Assembly (NCBI GenBank): GCA_031398055.1
Contig: JANNMS010000164.1
Span: 1 to 58,591 of the forward strand
DNA length: 58,591 nt
Direction: 5' to 3'
Origin: M3007 sp031398055
GTDB taxonomy: Bacteria; Bacteroidota; Bacteroidia; Chitinophagales; Saprospiraceae
Shown: positions 43,060 through 52,100 of the stretch, one piece after another
How positions within the stretch are numbered: position 1 is the stretch's first letter
How the letters are laid out: the number at the start of each line of letters is the position of its first letter
Translations under genes and position numbers: made by a program
Notes under the pieces: generated by a model
The model's input: the letters and a program-made list of their open reading frames with translations, nothing else
Told to the model about the DNA's origin: nothing
The model's database searches: none

Positions 43060-44280
43060 TCAACGTTTTTTTATCCAAATGTCTTTTTGGCCGGTCAAAT
43101 TTTGGAGGTCTTCGATCTTTGCCTGTACTTCCGTCAAATTATCATAGTTGAATTCGACGCCCACTTGATGGCCTTTGACAAAGCGGTGATAAGTATCGTA
43201 GCCATTTTTTTTGAGTTTGGCAATCAATTTATTGACGTTGTTTTTGTCCTGAAAAGTGCCAATTATCAACACGCAGCGTTTGTCGCCACCCTCATCGGCG
43301 ATTTCATTTTTGGCGGCAGATTTATCATTTTTTGCCTTCGATTTTTCAGCGGCAGCCGCTTCAAGTTTTTTGGCAGTGACTTCCTCGGCTTCGTCGGCCA
43401 CATCTTTATCGTTGTCGCTGTCGGCAGCGGGGGCGGTGGGTTTTGTGTTGGCGATTTCATTTTCGGCTCTTTTTTGCGCCTCGTCCATAATTGTTCCGGG
43501 CGTCGGGAGGGCAGAAGTCGAGGGTTGCTCGGTGGGCGTTGCGTTGGTCAGGCCAGCCGCCGCACTTTTTCTTTTTGCCAAATAAATTCCAACCGCAACC
43601 GCAAAAACCAAAAGCCCCACCAAAAAAACCGACATCGAACGCATCGGGCTGCCGGATTGCACCGACCGCTGGATGGGTGCAGGGGCTGGCGGTGTTTCGG
43701 CACTGCTCAATGACCGGGTAACCGCTGGAGCCGGTTTTTGAACTTCAGTTTGGGCAGGTTGCGGCGGCGTAAAACTGGGAATCGGATTGCTGGCAGTCGG
43801 TGCCGGAGTGGCCACAGGCGGCGGCGTTCCGTTTTCGCTGCCGCGAGCGACGGGCGAAAATTGGAGCGGCGGCAAGCCAAAACTATCGGTATTGAAATTG
43901 GCCGTGTCCGGCAAAAACTGGATTTTTTGCGCGTAATTTTTATACAATCGCCCAATTCCGTTGAAAGTCACGATGTCCCGATTGCTCAAAGCATCTTTGG
44001 TTTGCGTCACAAAATCAATTATGACTTGTCGGGCATCGTCATTTTCGAGGCCATAAGTGGTGGCGATTTCGTGGACAAGAATGCCATCGTCCACCGTCAA
44101 ATTTTCATTGAAAGCCAACGATTTCGAAGGCGGAGCGACCAAACCGCCAACCATATCAACTGCGGCGGCAGAACGCGTGGCGGTGAACCCACCGAAAGTC
44201 GGAATGATGACGGTCTCGTGCTCAAACAACAGTTTTTCGAGGTGAGCAACGATGTCAACTTGTTGTTGTGTCTTCTCCAT
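43060..44280 (-). CDS. HU-CCDC81 and SPOR domain protein
   Basis: 406 residues. The N-terminus carries the bacterial CCDC81-type HU domains (LEKLLFEHETVIIPTFGGF, residues 14-32, then FNENLTVDDGILVHEIATTY and NRDIVTFNGIGRLYKN), followed by a Pro/Ala-rich linker, one transmembrane helix (SVFLVGLLVFAVAVGIYLA, about residue 230), a low-complexity Ala/Glu/Lys region, and a C-terminal SPOR domain (CVLIIGTFQDKNNVNKLIAK) that binds denuded peptidoglycan. The combination suggests a cell-envelope protein near division sites, by family analogy. A period-7 array touches its start codon. Confidence 0.88.
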   Translation of the reverse strand: MEKTQQQVDIVAHLEKLLFEHETVIIPTFGGFTATRSAAAVDMVGGLVAPPSKSLAFNENLTVDDGILVHEIATTYGLENDDARQVIIDFVTQTKDALSNRDIVTFNGIGRLYKNYAQKIQFLPDTANFNTDSFGLPPLQFSPVARGSENGTPPPVATPAPTASNPIPSFTPPQPAQTEVQKPAPAVTRSLSSAETPPAPAPIQRSVQSGSPMRSMSVFLVGLLVFAVAVGIYLAKRKSAAAGLTNATPTEQPSTSALPTPGTIMDEAQKRAENEIANTKPTAPAADSDNDKDVADEAEEVTAKKLEAAAAEKSKAKNDKSAAKNEIADEGGDKRCVLIIGTFQDKNNVNKLIAKLKKNGYDTYHRFVKGHQVGVEFNYDNLTEVQAKIEDLQNLTGQKDIWIKKR

Positions 44281-44322
44281 AATTAGATTTACGATTTTGG
44301 ATTTACGATTTACGATTTACCT
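44281..44322. repeat. Period-7 array (TTTACGA unit), left arm
   Basis: Units TTTACGA, TTTTGGA, TTTACGA, TTTACGA, TTTACCT begin 7 bases from the start codon of the HU/SPOR gene. Its inverse lies at 44378-44413. Confidence 0.88.
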
Positions 44323-44377
44323 TCAAAAATTGAGGTTTGTGGCTTTGAAAATTACAACTCACGATGCTGCTTGCTGA

Positions 44378-44413
44378 AAATCGTAAATCGTAAATCCAAA
44401 ATCGTAAATCAAA
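44378..44413. repeat. Period-7 array (TCGTAAA unit), right arm
   Basis: Units of the form TCGTAAA run to base 44413, directly against the stop codon of the DUF3467 gene (44414-44416). It is the inverse of the array at 44281-44322, so the two form the two ends of one gene gap. Confidence 0.88.
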
Positions 44414-44731
44414 TTAGGCTTGCGCGGTCGGCGTATTAAAATTCATCGGGGGAAACGATGGATAATCCGGTTCGTCAATTTTTCCAAATTGCATTTCAAA
44501 TTTCGAAATATTGTCGCGCAGTGCGGACAACAATCTTTTGGCGTGCTGCGGGGTCAAAATGACGCGTGATTTCACTTTGGCTTTCGGCACGTTCGGCACG
44601 AGGCGGATAAAATCTACCACAAATTCGGAGTTCGAATGGCTGATAATTGCCAAGTTTGAATAAATGCCTTCGGCGATTTCTTCGCTCAATTCGATGTTGA
44701 GGGCTGGGGGCTGATTCTTTGCATCAATCAT
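44414..44731 (-). CDS. DUF3467 protein
   Basis: 105 residues matching the DUF3467 pattern: LNIELSEEIAEGIYSNLAII, HSNSEFVVDFIRLVPNVPKA and KVKSRVILTPQHAKRLLSAL, then a helix (RDNISKFEMQFGKI). The family is a small, conserved bacterial protein of unknown function, possibly nucleic-acid or protein binding. The start at 44731 gives the short MIDAKNQPPA N-terminus that is normal for the family. It lies upstream of the HU/SPOR gene and downstream of the acyl-CoA dehydrogenase gene, separated from each by repeats. Confidence 0.88.
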   Translation of the reverse strand: MIDAKNQPPALNIELSEEIAEGIYSNLAIISHSNSEFVVDFIRLVPNVPKAKVKSRVILTPQHAKRLLSALRDNISKFEMQFGKIDEPDYPSFPPMNFNTPTAQA

Positions 44732-44785
44732 GCTTCGTCGTATGTCAGGTTTAAAATTTTATTGAAAAGTAGCCACAAAAGTAGA

Positions 44786-44866
44786 TTTTTTAACCACAAA
44801 GGCACACAGAAAACACAAGATTTTTCAAACCACCTGATGTTTCCTTTGTGTCTCTGTGGTTAAAAA
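44786..44866. repeat. Imperfect inverted repeat, CACAAAGGCAC family copy 3
   Basis: The left arm contains AACCACAAAGGCACACAG and the right arm TCTCTGTGGTTAAAAA. The arms pair with several mismatches, unlike the perfect copy at 3022-3116, so this copy looks older. It ends 8 bases before the stop codon of the acyl-CoA dehydrogenase gene. Confidence 0.7.
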
Positions 44867-44874
44867 AGAGGTGG

Positions 44875-46053
44875 TTATCCCACAAAATCAAGGATCGGCA
44901 TCGGCACGTACAATTCCCCGTTCAAAACATTTCTGGAAATGACCATCCGTTGGATTTCGCTCGTCCCTTCATAAATCTGGGTGATTTTCGCGTCGCGCAT
45001 CAACCGCTCGACGTGGTATTCTTTTACAAAACCGTAGCCCCCATGAATTTGAACGGCCTCGACTGTGTGTTTCATCGCAGTTTCCGAGGCAAAAACTTTG
45101 GCCATCGCCGCGGCTTGGGCGTAATCTTGGTTCTGATCTTTCAGCCACGCCGCCCGGTGGACGAGCAGCCGTGCGGCCTCGATTTCGGTGGCCATGTCTG
45201 CCAATTTGAAAGCGATGATTTGATGTTGGGTAATTGGTTTTCCAAAAGTTTCGCGCTCTTTTGCGTAGGCCACCGCAAGTTCGAACGCGCCCGCCGCGAT
45301 GCCCAATGCCTGCGAAGCGATGCCAATCCGACCGCCGTCGAGCACTTTCATGGCGAATTTGAACCCAAAACCGTCGTCGCCAATGCGGTTTTCTTTCGGC
45401 ACCCGCACATCCGAATACATAATTGAAGTGGTGTCGCTCGATCGGATGCCGAGTTTGTCCTCTTTTGCCCCGATTTCCACGCCCGCCCAATCGGCTTCAA
45501 CAAGCAAAACATTGATGCCCCGGTGCTTTTTTTCGGGGTGCGTTTGGGCGATGACGAGGTGCAATTTTGAGGTCGCGCCGTTGGTGATCCAGTTTTTTGT
45601 CCCGTTCAAAAGGTAGTGGTCGCCCATGTCAGTCGCCGTCGTCCGTTGGCTGGTCGCGTCGCTGCCAGCCTCGGGTTCGGAAAGGCAAAACGAGCCGATC
45701 CACTCGCCGGTCGCCAATTTTGGCAGGTATTTTTGCTTTTGCTCCTCGGTTCCAAATTTTTCGATTCCCCAGCAAACCAAAGAATTATTGACTGACATTA
45801 TTACCGAACAGGAGTTGTCTATTTTGCTGATTTCTTCCATTGCCAAAACATAAGAAATGGAATCCATGCCGCCGCCGCCGTATTCTGACGCGACCATCAT
45901 CCCCAAAAATCCAAGTTCGCCCATCATTTTGACCTGCTCGGTGGGGTATTTCATTTTCGAATCGCGTTCGATGACGCCGGGTTTTAGTTCAGTTTGGGCA
46001 AATTGCCGGGCGGCTTCCTGCACGGCCAAATGCTCTTCGGTGAGTTGAAACAT
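44875..46053 (-). CDS. Acyl-CoA dehydrogenase
   Basis: FAD flavoenzyme of fatty-acid or branched-chain acyl-CoA oxidation. From the ATG at 46053 it has 392 residues, a normal length, beginning MFQLTEEHLAVQEAAR. It shows MGELGFLGMMVASEYGGGGM, FCLSEPEAGSDATSQRTTA (FAD/substrate binding), GNKNWI-like TKNWITNGATS, and the C-terminal VQIHGGYGFVKEYHVERL with the active-site region and RDAKITQIYEGTSEIQR. The frame is open to 46284, but those 77 residues are not family-like. It is divergent from the tyrosinase-like gene. Confidence 0.94.
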   Translation of the reverse strand: MFQLTEEHLAVQEAARQFAQTELKPGVIERDSKMKYPTEQVKMMGELGFLGMMVASEYGGGGMDSISYVLAMEEISKIDNSCSVIMSVNNSLVCWGIEKFGTEEQKQKYLPKLATGEWIGSFCLSEPEAGSDATSQRTTATDMGDHYLLNGTKNWITNGATSKLHLVIAQTHPEKKHRGINVLLVEADWAGVEIGAKEDKLGIRSSDTTSIMYSDVRVPKENRIGDDGFGFKFAMKVLDGGRIGIASQALGIAAGAFELAVAYAKERETFGKPITQHQIIAFKLADMATEIEAARLLVHRAAWLKDQNQDYAQAAAMAKVFASETAMKHTVEAVQIHGGYGFVKEYHVERLMRDAKITQIYEGTSEIQRMVISRNVLNGELYVPMPILDFVG

Positions 46054-46299
46054 TTCTTTTTCGGAATAATTTTTTTGTAAAAAATATGATTGTGGTGGAA
46101 AAACGGGGGCGAAAGTAAGCAGTTGGGAGGTGTTGAAGGGTGTGTTTTTTTGAAAAAAAACCGAACAGGCAAGGGTAATATTTATGATAGTTCGCCGATT
46201 GTTGGCAAGGTTCGCGGGAGGTGACTTGCAAACCCAAAATGTCTTGGTCTCCAAAAAATAAGAAAAAATATTTTGCGAGATCATTTACAATTGGAATTT

Positions 46300-46329
46300 T
46301 TTGTACATACTTGTCTGCGAATACATTTT
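46300..46329 (+). promoter_or_regulatory. Promoter for the tyrosinase-like gene
   Basis: TTTG at 46300-46303, an 18-base spacer and TACATTTT at 46322-46329 match the Bacteroidota pattern in all but the last base. It lies 34 bases before the ATG at 46364, within a 310-base divergent gap that otherwise shows nothing. Confidence 0.5.
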
Positions 46330-46363
46330 TCTGTTTTGTTCATTAACCTTAAAATTTTTTAAC

Positions 46364-49057
46364 ATGAAAAAACTTCTTATCTTCCTGCTTTTCAGTTTTT
46401 TGACTGCTGAAATCTCAAATGCACAAGTGCACTCGCGCCGCGAGATTGGTACTTACACCGCTGCCGAGATTTGCCAATTGAGGACTTTGATGATTTCCTT
46501 TTTGAGTTCTCCTACGGGTCTCGCGGTTATCCAATTACACGCCAACACCACTACTTTTGCAATGATTCATTGTTACAACGAAATGTTTTTGACATGGCAT
46601 CGGGAGCATATCAGACACCATATAGAGGAATTTCTATTGACCCAAGATGGGGGCAGCAAATTTGTTCCCTTACCTGAATGGAATCCGACCACTACGATAC
46701 CTGGCCAATTTTTTAATTCTGGTGGTGGCGGTTGTCCGGGAAATGCAGTCGTAATAGGAGCCTTTTCCGCATTAACCGATCAAACTCCAAACTCTCCAAT
46801 CACTTATAATTTTACTCGATTTTTAAACACACCTACTTTATGTAGTTATGTACCCGGCGTGTTAGACCCGATTGGCTCTAAACCTTCTCGACCGGGATCG
46901 GCCATAGACAATTTTGGGCTGGACTTACAGCAGGAACATAATAAGGTCCATGTCGCCATAGGTGGAGTCATGGGTAATGGTTCTTCTCCTGCCGCTGCTA
47001 TTTTTTATTTGTGGCACAGTTACGTGGACGACATTTACAGAAAATATCAGTGCGACTGCCAAGCCGGCAAGGCAAAGGACCTGTACATCGCCGATTCAAA
47101 CGAAGACATTGGCGAGGAGCCAAATGCGCACAGCAGCTTGATTTATTTGAGCCCTGAAATTTGGGTACGGAATACCCAAGACGTGACCACAACCATCTGT
47201 TCAGGAAGGCCAAGGTATACGCAAGAAGACATTGTGTTGAGGCATCAAAACCCCGAGGCCGGGCAAGCCAATTATATTTATGTGCGGATCCGGAATATCG
47301 GTTGCGCGCAGACTTTGGCCGGTGAAGTCAATTTGAAGGTATATTTTAGCAAAGGTTCGACCGGGCTAACATGGCCGACAAGTTGGGTGGCCAATTTGCC
47401 CTTTGGGGATGAGATTACGGCTTCGCCGGTTTCCATTCCGAGCCTCAACCCCGGGGAAAGTTATGTGGCGGAAGTACAGTGGTTTCCGCCCGATCCTGCC
47501 ATTTTTTCGGAAACACAATCCCATATTTGTCTCTTGGCCCGGCTGGAATCAACGGTGGACCCGATGGCATTCGTCGAAACCACGGACATTGGTGCGAATA
47601 CTGCCAACAACAACAACATTGCGTGGAAGAACACCGAAGTTGTCAACATCAACCCGTTCGCCCCGCCGCCGGCACCGGGGATTTCAGAATTTGTGTTTGA
47701 TGTCATCCAACCGATTACCATGACCGATCCCATAAAACTGACATTTACCAAAGCAGGGAATTTTCAACTGAACGAAGTGATATTGAGGGCAAACCCCGGC
47801 GTGATGGATACCTTTTTAATGAAAGGCAAACCCCAGGGCATGAGTTTGTTGACCGATCCGCAGGGAAACCCTTACTTTTCTATTAAAGAACAAACTGCTT
47901 TTATTGAAGATTTGCCGCTCAAACCAGGCGCGAGGGTCTCATTAGAACTGAGTTTTAACCTTCGGTGTTCGGACCAAGGAGGTTTCCCATGTGCAAGGCT
48001 CGGGGATGTTTACAGGTACAATGTCGAACAATTTACGCAAGGCGTGTTCGGCGACGGATTTGTAGGCGGGGTTGGGTATGAGATTAGGATTCAAGAAAAC
48101 AAGCAAGCCGGGTGCGACGATTTGATCACCAATTCGTCCGTTGAATTGCCAACCTGCCAAAATATGCCAAGCGGTAAAATCGCCTTAAATATTACCGGTC
48201 AACAGCCCCATATATTTTATTGGAGCAATGGAGCGAACACAAGGGACATTGCCAGCCTGCTTCCCGGAAAGTATGAAGTGACCGTCGTGGACGGTAAAAA
48301 TTGTATGGATACCATGAGTTTTCAACTGCGTGACCTTTCAGATTTAAAAATAGAATTTACAGTAAAAAACCCGCATTGCGATGTGCCAAATGGTAGCGTC
48401 AGTGCAAAGATTTCGGGGGGAACACCACCTTATGCCTTTCTGTGGTCAGACGGAAGTCAAGGCTTGTCAATCAAAGATTTGAACGTCGGCGTTTACGGGT
48501 TTATGGTGACGGATTCAAAAGGCTGCCAAAGATCGGACAGCGTTCTTGTGGGCCAGGTTTTTCCGTTTGGAGGTCTTACGCTCGGTACGGATGCGAGCAG
48601 CCCTGTTGCAAATGACGGCAGTGCCCAAGTCGTTCTGACATCCGGCGTTGCTCCCTACGTAATCAATTGGAGCAATGGGGCAACGACCGATTTGATTTCC
48701 AACCTTGCCCCAGCGGATTATATCGTTACCGCTACGGATGCACTGGGCTGTACTTTTATTGATACCGTTACCGTCAGTTTTATCGATGCGACCGGAGAAT
48801 TGACATTGGACAGAGCCTCGGTGGAGTTGTTTCCAAACCCGGTCAACCATGAAATTGAAATTTTAATAAAAAACTGGAACGTCGGTTTATTGCAAATATC
48901 TATCACGGATGTTGCTGGAAAAAAGGTTAAAAATTTCAACAGAACCGCCCAATCCGGTCTGATCAGGGTGGATTTAAATGGGCTTCCAGCTGGGCTTTAT
49001 TATTTGACACTGGACGATGGCCATCGTTCGATTTCCAAAAAATTTACCAAGATTTAG
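46364..49057 (+). CDS. Secreted tyrosinase-type copper protein with SprB-like repeats and T9SS domain
   Basis: Predicted type-3 copper enzyme (tyrosinase/catechol oxidase class) at the cell surface. 897 residues from the ATG at 46364 with a signal peptide (LLFSFLTAEISNAQ). Copper ligands by position: CuA His59 (QLHANT), His69 (MIHCYNEM), His79 (FLTWHREHIRHH); CuB His192 and His196 (EHNKVHVAIGG) and His218 (AIFYLWHSYVDDIY). The CuB spacing (4 and 22) equals that of Streptomyces tyrosinase; the usual HH before the VD is here WH. A CARDB-like domain (LRHQNPEAGQANYIYVRIRN), three SprB-like repeats (YWSNGANTRDIASLLPGKYE) and a C-terminal sorting domain (VELFPNPVNHEIEILI) follow. The dihaem lipoprotein gene follows 99 bases downstream. 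Confidence 0.88.
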   Translation: MKKLLIFLLFSFLTAEISNAQVHSRREIGTYTAAEICQLRTLMISFLSSPTGLAVIQLHANTTTFAMIHCYNEMFLTWHREHIRHHIEEFLLTQDGGSKFVPLPEWNPTTTIPGQFFNSGGGGCPGNAVVIGAFSALTDQTPNSPITYNFTRFLNTPTLCSYVPGVLDPIGSKPSRPGSAIDNFGLDLQQEHNKVHVAIGGVMGNGSSPAAAIFYLWHSYVDDIYRKYQCDCQAGKAKDLYIADSNEDIGEEPNAHSSLIYLSPEIWVRNTQDVTTTICSGRPRYTQEDIVLRHQNPEAGQANYIYVRIRNIGCAQTLAGEVNLKVYFSKGSTGLTWPTSWVANLPFGDEITASPVSIPSLNPGESYVAEVQWFPPDPAIFSETQSHICLLARLESTVDPMAFVETTDIGANTANNNNIAWKNTEVVNINPFAPPPAPGISEFVFDVIQPITMTDPIKLTFTKAGNFQLNEVILRANPGVMDTFLMKGKPQGMSLLTDPQGNPYFSIKEQTAFIEDLPLKPGARVSLELSFNLRCSDQGGFPCARLGDVYRYNVEQFTQGVFGDGFVGGVGYEIRIQENKQAGCDDLITNSSVELPTCQNMPSGKIALNITGQQPHIFYWSNGANTRDIASLLPGKYEVTVVDGKNCMDTMSFQLRDLSDLKIEFTVKNPHCDVPNGSVSAKISGGTPPYAFLWSDGSQGLSIKDLNVGVYGFMVTDSKGCQRSDSVLVGQVFPFGGLTLGTDASSPVANDGSAQVVLTSGVAPYVINWSNGATTDLISNLAPADYIVTATDALGCTFIDTVTVSFIDATGELTLDRASVELFPNPVNHEIEILIKNWNVGLLQISITDVAGKKVKNFNRTAQSGLIRVDLNGLPAGLYYLTLDDGHRSISKKFTKI

Positions 49058-49065
49058 TTAATTGG

Positions 49066-49112
49066 AGTTGCCCAACTTAGAGGTTTTTTCAAGCCATTTA
49101 AGTTGGGCAACT
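49066..49112. repeat. Inverted repeat, 14-base arms, between tyrosinase and dihaem genes
   Basis: The arms at 49066-49079 and 49099-49112 are exact reverse complements (core GTTGCCCAACTTA) around a 19-base loop. There is no T-run, so it may be a processing site or partial attenuator rather than a terminator. Confidence 0.75.
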
Positions 49113-49156
49113 GACCAAGCCAAGTATTTCTTCAACTTTTTTAAATTGAAACCAAA

Positions 49157-52100
49157 ATGAAAAAAATTCCTGCAATCGCCCTGCTTTTTGCCACGGCAGC
49201 AACCATTTTCACCCTGATGACCTGCGAAACGCCCCAACCGATAACCAATACCGGAGGAGCGGTCAAGGGCTATGTGTTCACCGAGGTCTTTGCCCGGGAC
49301 AAAGAGGTGCGCAAGGAAATATTTTTGCCCGGTGTAAACGTGTCGGTGCAGGACAGTGCCGGGAAGGCCGTTTTCACAACACAGACCGAATTGGATGGCA
49401 GTTACGCGACTTCCATCCTGAAACAAGGAAAGTATCAGGTTTGCCTTTCGAAAACCGGCTTTACCAATATATGCTATCCTGTAACCGTGGACCAACTGTC
49501 CAACCACCCCGGTGCGCTAAAAATAAACCTAGGCAACAACGATTACATATTCGGCACCGTCCTTTTGAAGGACAGTGTCCCGGCATTTTATCGGAGCGAG
49601 GTTTTTCAACAGGACATTTTTACCGAAGTGTTTTTGGACAAGGATCCAGCCAAAGAAAAATGCAATGTCTTTGGCGAATATGTCCTGACAAAAACAAGCG
49701 GGAAAGCACAGGTCACCGCGATCAGTCAAAATGCAATGGTTACAAAAAACATCCCTTCCACGAATCAGGTAAATTTGACCCTCCCCAATTCAATCCCAAG
49801 GATCAGGGCAATAGCGGCTTTCAACAGTGCAGGAAGCTCGATCATGCGGACGAAACCAAATGAGATAATAACGTTGAAGGCCGAAGTAGTTGACCCCGAA
49901 GGCCACCCGCTGACTTATCAATGGGTGCCGTTCGGCGATTTCCCGGGCTCTGTTTTTCCAAACTCGAATACCGCAACCTTGCAATTGCCCAATCAACCGG
50001 GAAGGTGCGTGGTTTACCTGTTGGTGACCGATAAGTTTGGGGCCTATGCCTATCAAGCATTTGACATCGTGTCGGCAGATGAAAAGGTGCTGTTTTCGGG
50101 CACGGTCAAAGAAATTGATGGCTCGGGCATTATTGCTGGTGCAAACATTTCCATCAATGGACAATCAGCGGCAGTTTCTGGTGCAAGCGGCACTTTTCAA
50201 GTTTCCATCCCCCAGGTCGCGGGGAACAGGTATGTCCTGAATGTTGAAAAGGCAGGTTATGCCCTTTGTTCCAAAATATTTTTCAACGATGCGCCCAACC
50301 GGGACTACTTTCTGGTGAAATCAACGATGGAAGAGTTCGACCCTACGACCGATATCGTGATCACTGAAAAACAAGATAAGTACACCATTTTTGACAACAA
50401 CAAATTCAACCGCCCGGGCGCCATCGTAAAAATACCCAAAAACGCAATCGTGGACAGTTCGGGCAAGGCCGTTTCGGCAACCGTTTTGGTTTCTCTCCGG
50501 GCGATTGACCTGTCCGACCGCCGGGGCCTGATGCCCGGTGATTTTGGCGCCCTTCAAAATGGCGAACAGAAATCCTTGGAAAGTTTTGGGGCAATTGATG
50601 TGCAGATCAGGGACAAGGCCAACCCAATTACAAAATACCGGTTGAACGGCACTGCATTGGCTGAAATCTCGATACCCTTGCCTTTCACCATTGTTTCGTC
50701 GGCCCCAGCGAGCACTGTGCTCTGGGACTATGACGAGTTGGACGGCGTTTGGAAAGAAGTGGGGACGCTGAAAAAAGCGGGCAACTTTTATGTGGGCAAG
50801 ACCAATCGGTTTTCCGTTTTGAACGCGGACGTTGCCTTCAACGATGCGACCTGTTTGCGATTATTGGACGACCCGCAGAACCCGCTTTTCCCAAGCTTGT
50901 TGTCCAGTGATGTTATTGATGTGGTGTTAACAGTGCCAACTTCAACCGGGATCCCCAAAATCGTTAGGTATGATAATTTGACAGCAGCAGATTTGCCTTT
51001 GGTGATAGTCAGGCTTCCTGCAAATGTTGATGTTGCTTTTCAGGTACTTAAAAATGGGCTTGAAATCGTGCTTGCTGGGGTCGGTTCGATAATTGGGAAC
51101 CAAATTGTCCGCACCGGAAATCCCATTCTCGGCCCTGCAAACGTCAACCCGCCATTCCCTTATTCGGATTGCAAGGATGTGTATCTGTTGCCAACCGTAA
51201 CGGGCTTGGGAAATTTCAACCCCAACACTTTTCTTTCAAAAAATGGTACAATTTTAAGCTCAGCTGCCGATGCACTTAAATACTACCAGCTCATCGGTGC
51301 GATGAACACTGCCGTTGTCCCAGCCCCAAACTTTGATTTCACGCAATGGAAAATCAATAACAACATCCAATCTGGGAACGAAGATTTTAGGGCTGTTTAC
51401 TTCAATGCAGGCGATTTGGGCTTTTGGCGGGGGATGCACCAAAAATCAAACGGTAGCAACTTGGCCTATTATGTCTCCAATTTTTCAAATGATGTGGACG
51501 CACAGAACAATGTCAACCAGATTGCCACAGTCGCCATGGAGTATTCCCCATTGCCTTCCGGCGGCCCGCCCGTTACCAAATTTTTGGTCTTTAACAATTT
51601 CGGGCAATTGCAGGACAATGCAGATTTGGACGGGTTCACCGCAAAATACATTCCGGGGCTTTGCATCACCTGCCACGGTGGGCAGAACCTGAATTGGAGC
51701 AGCTACGCCAATTCAACCAACTTGGCTGCCGATTATCCCCTGGGCTCGGCCAATATCCCAAAATTCCTGCCTTTTGACGTAAAATCGTTTATCTATTCTG
51801 CACAACCGGGTTACACCAAAAACGATATGCAGGTGCCCATCAGGAACCTGAACGAGAAAGTTTTGAGCACGAACGAGACGGTCGCAATCAGGGAATTCAT
51901 CACCAGTTCGTATGGTACACCTTTTGGAAACAATACTTTGAACAATGTGCCTTACGACGAATCGGCCACGGTCAATGATTGGAACGTAAGCGTGCCGGTT
52001 CCTGCCAAGGGCAATGTCGTTCCGAAAGATTTATACTTGAACGTGGTGGGCACATCTTGTCGGACCTGCCACATCGCCAGAACCAATACCAATCTTTGGT

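Noticed and set aside
44875..46284. Longer acyl-CoA dehydrogenase beginning at 46284
   Set aside because: The extra 77 residues have no similarity to the family, and the ATG at 46053 gives the normal N-terminus.
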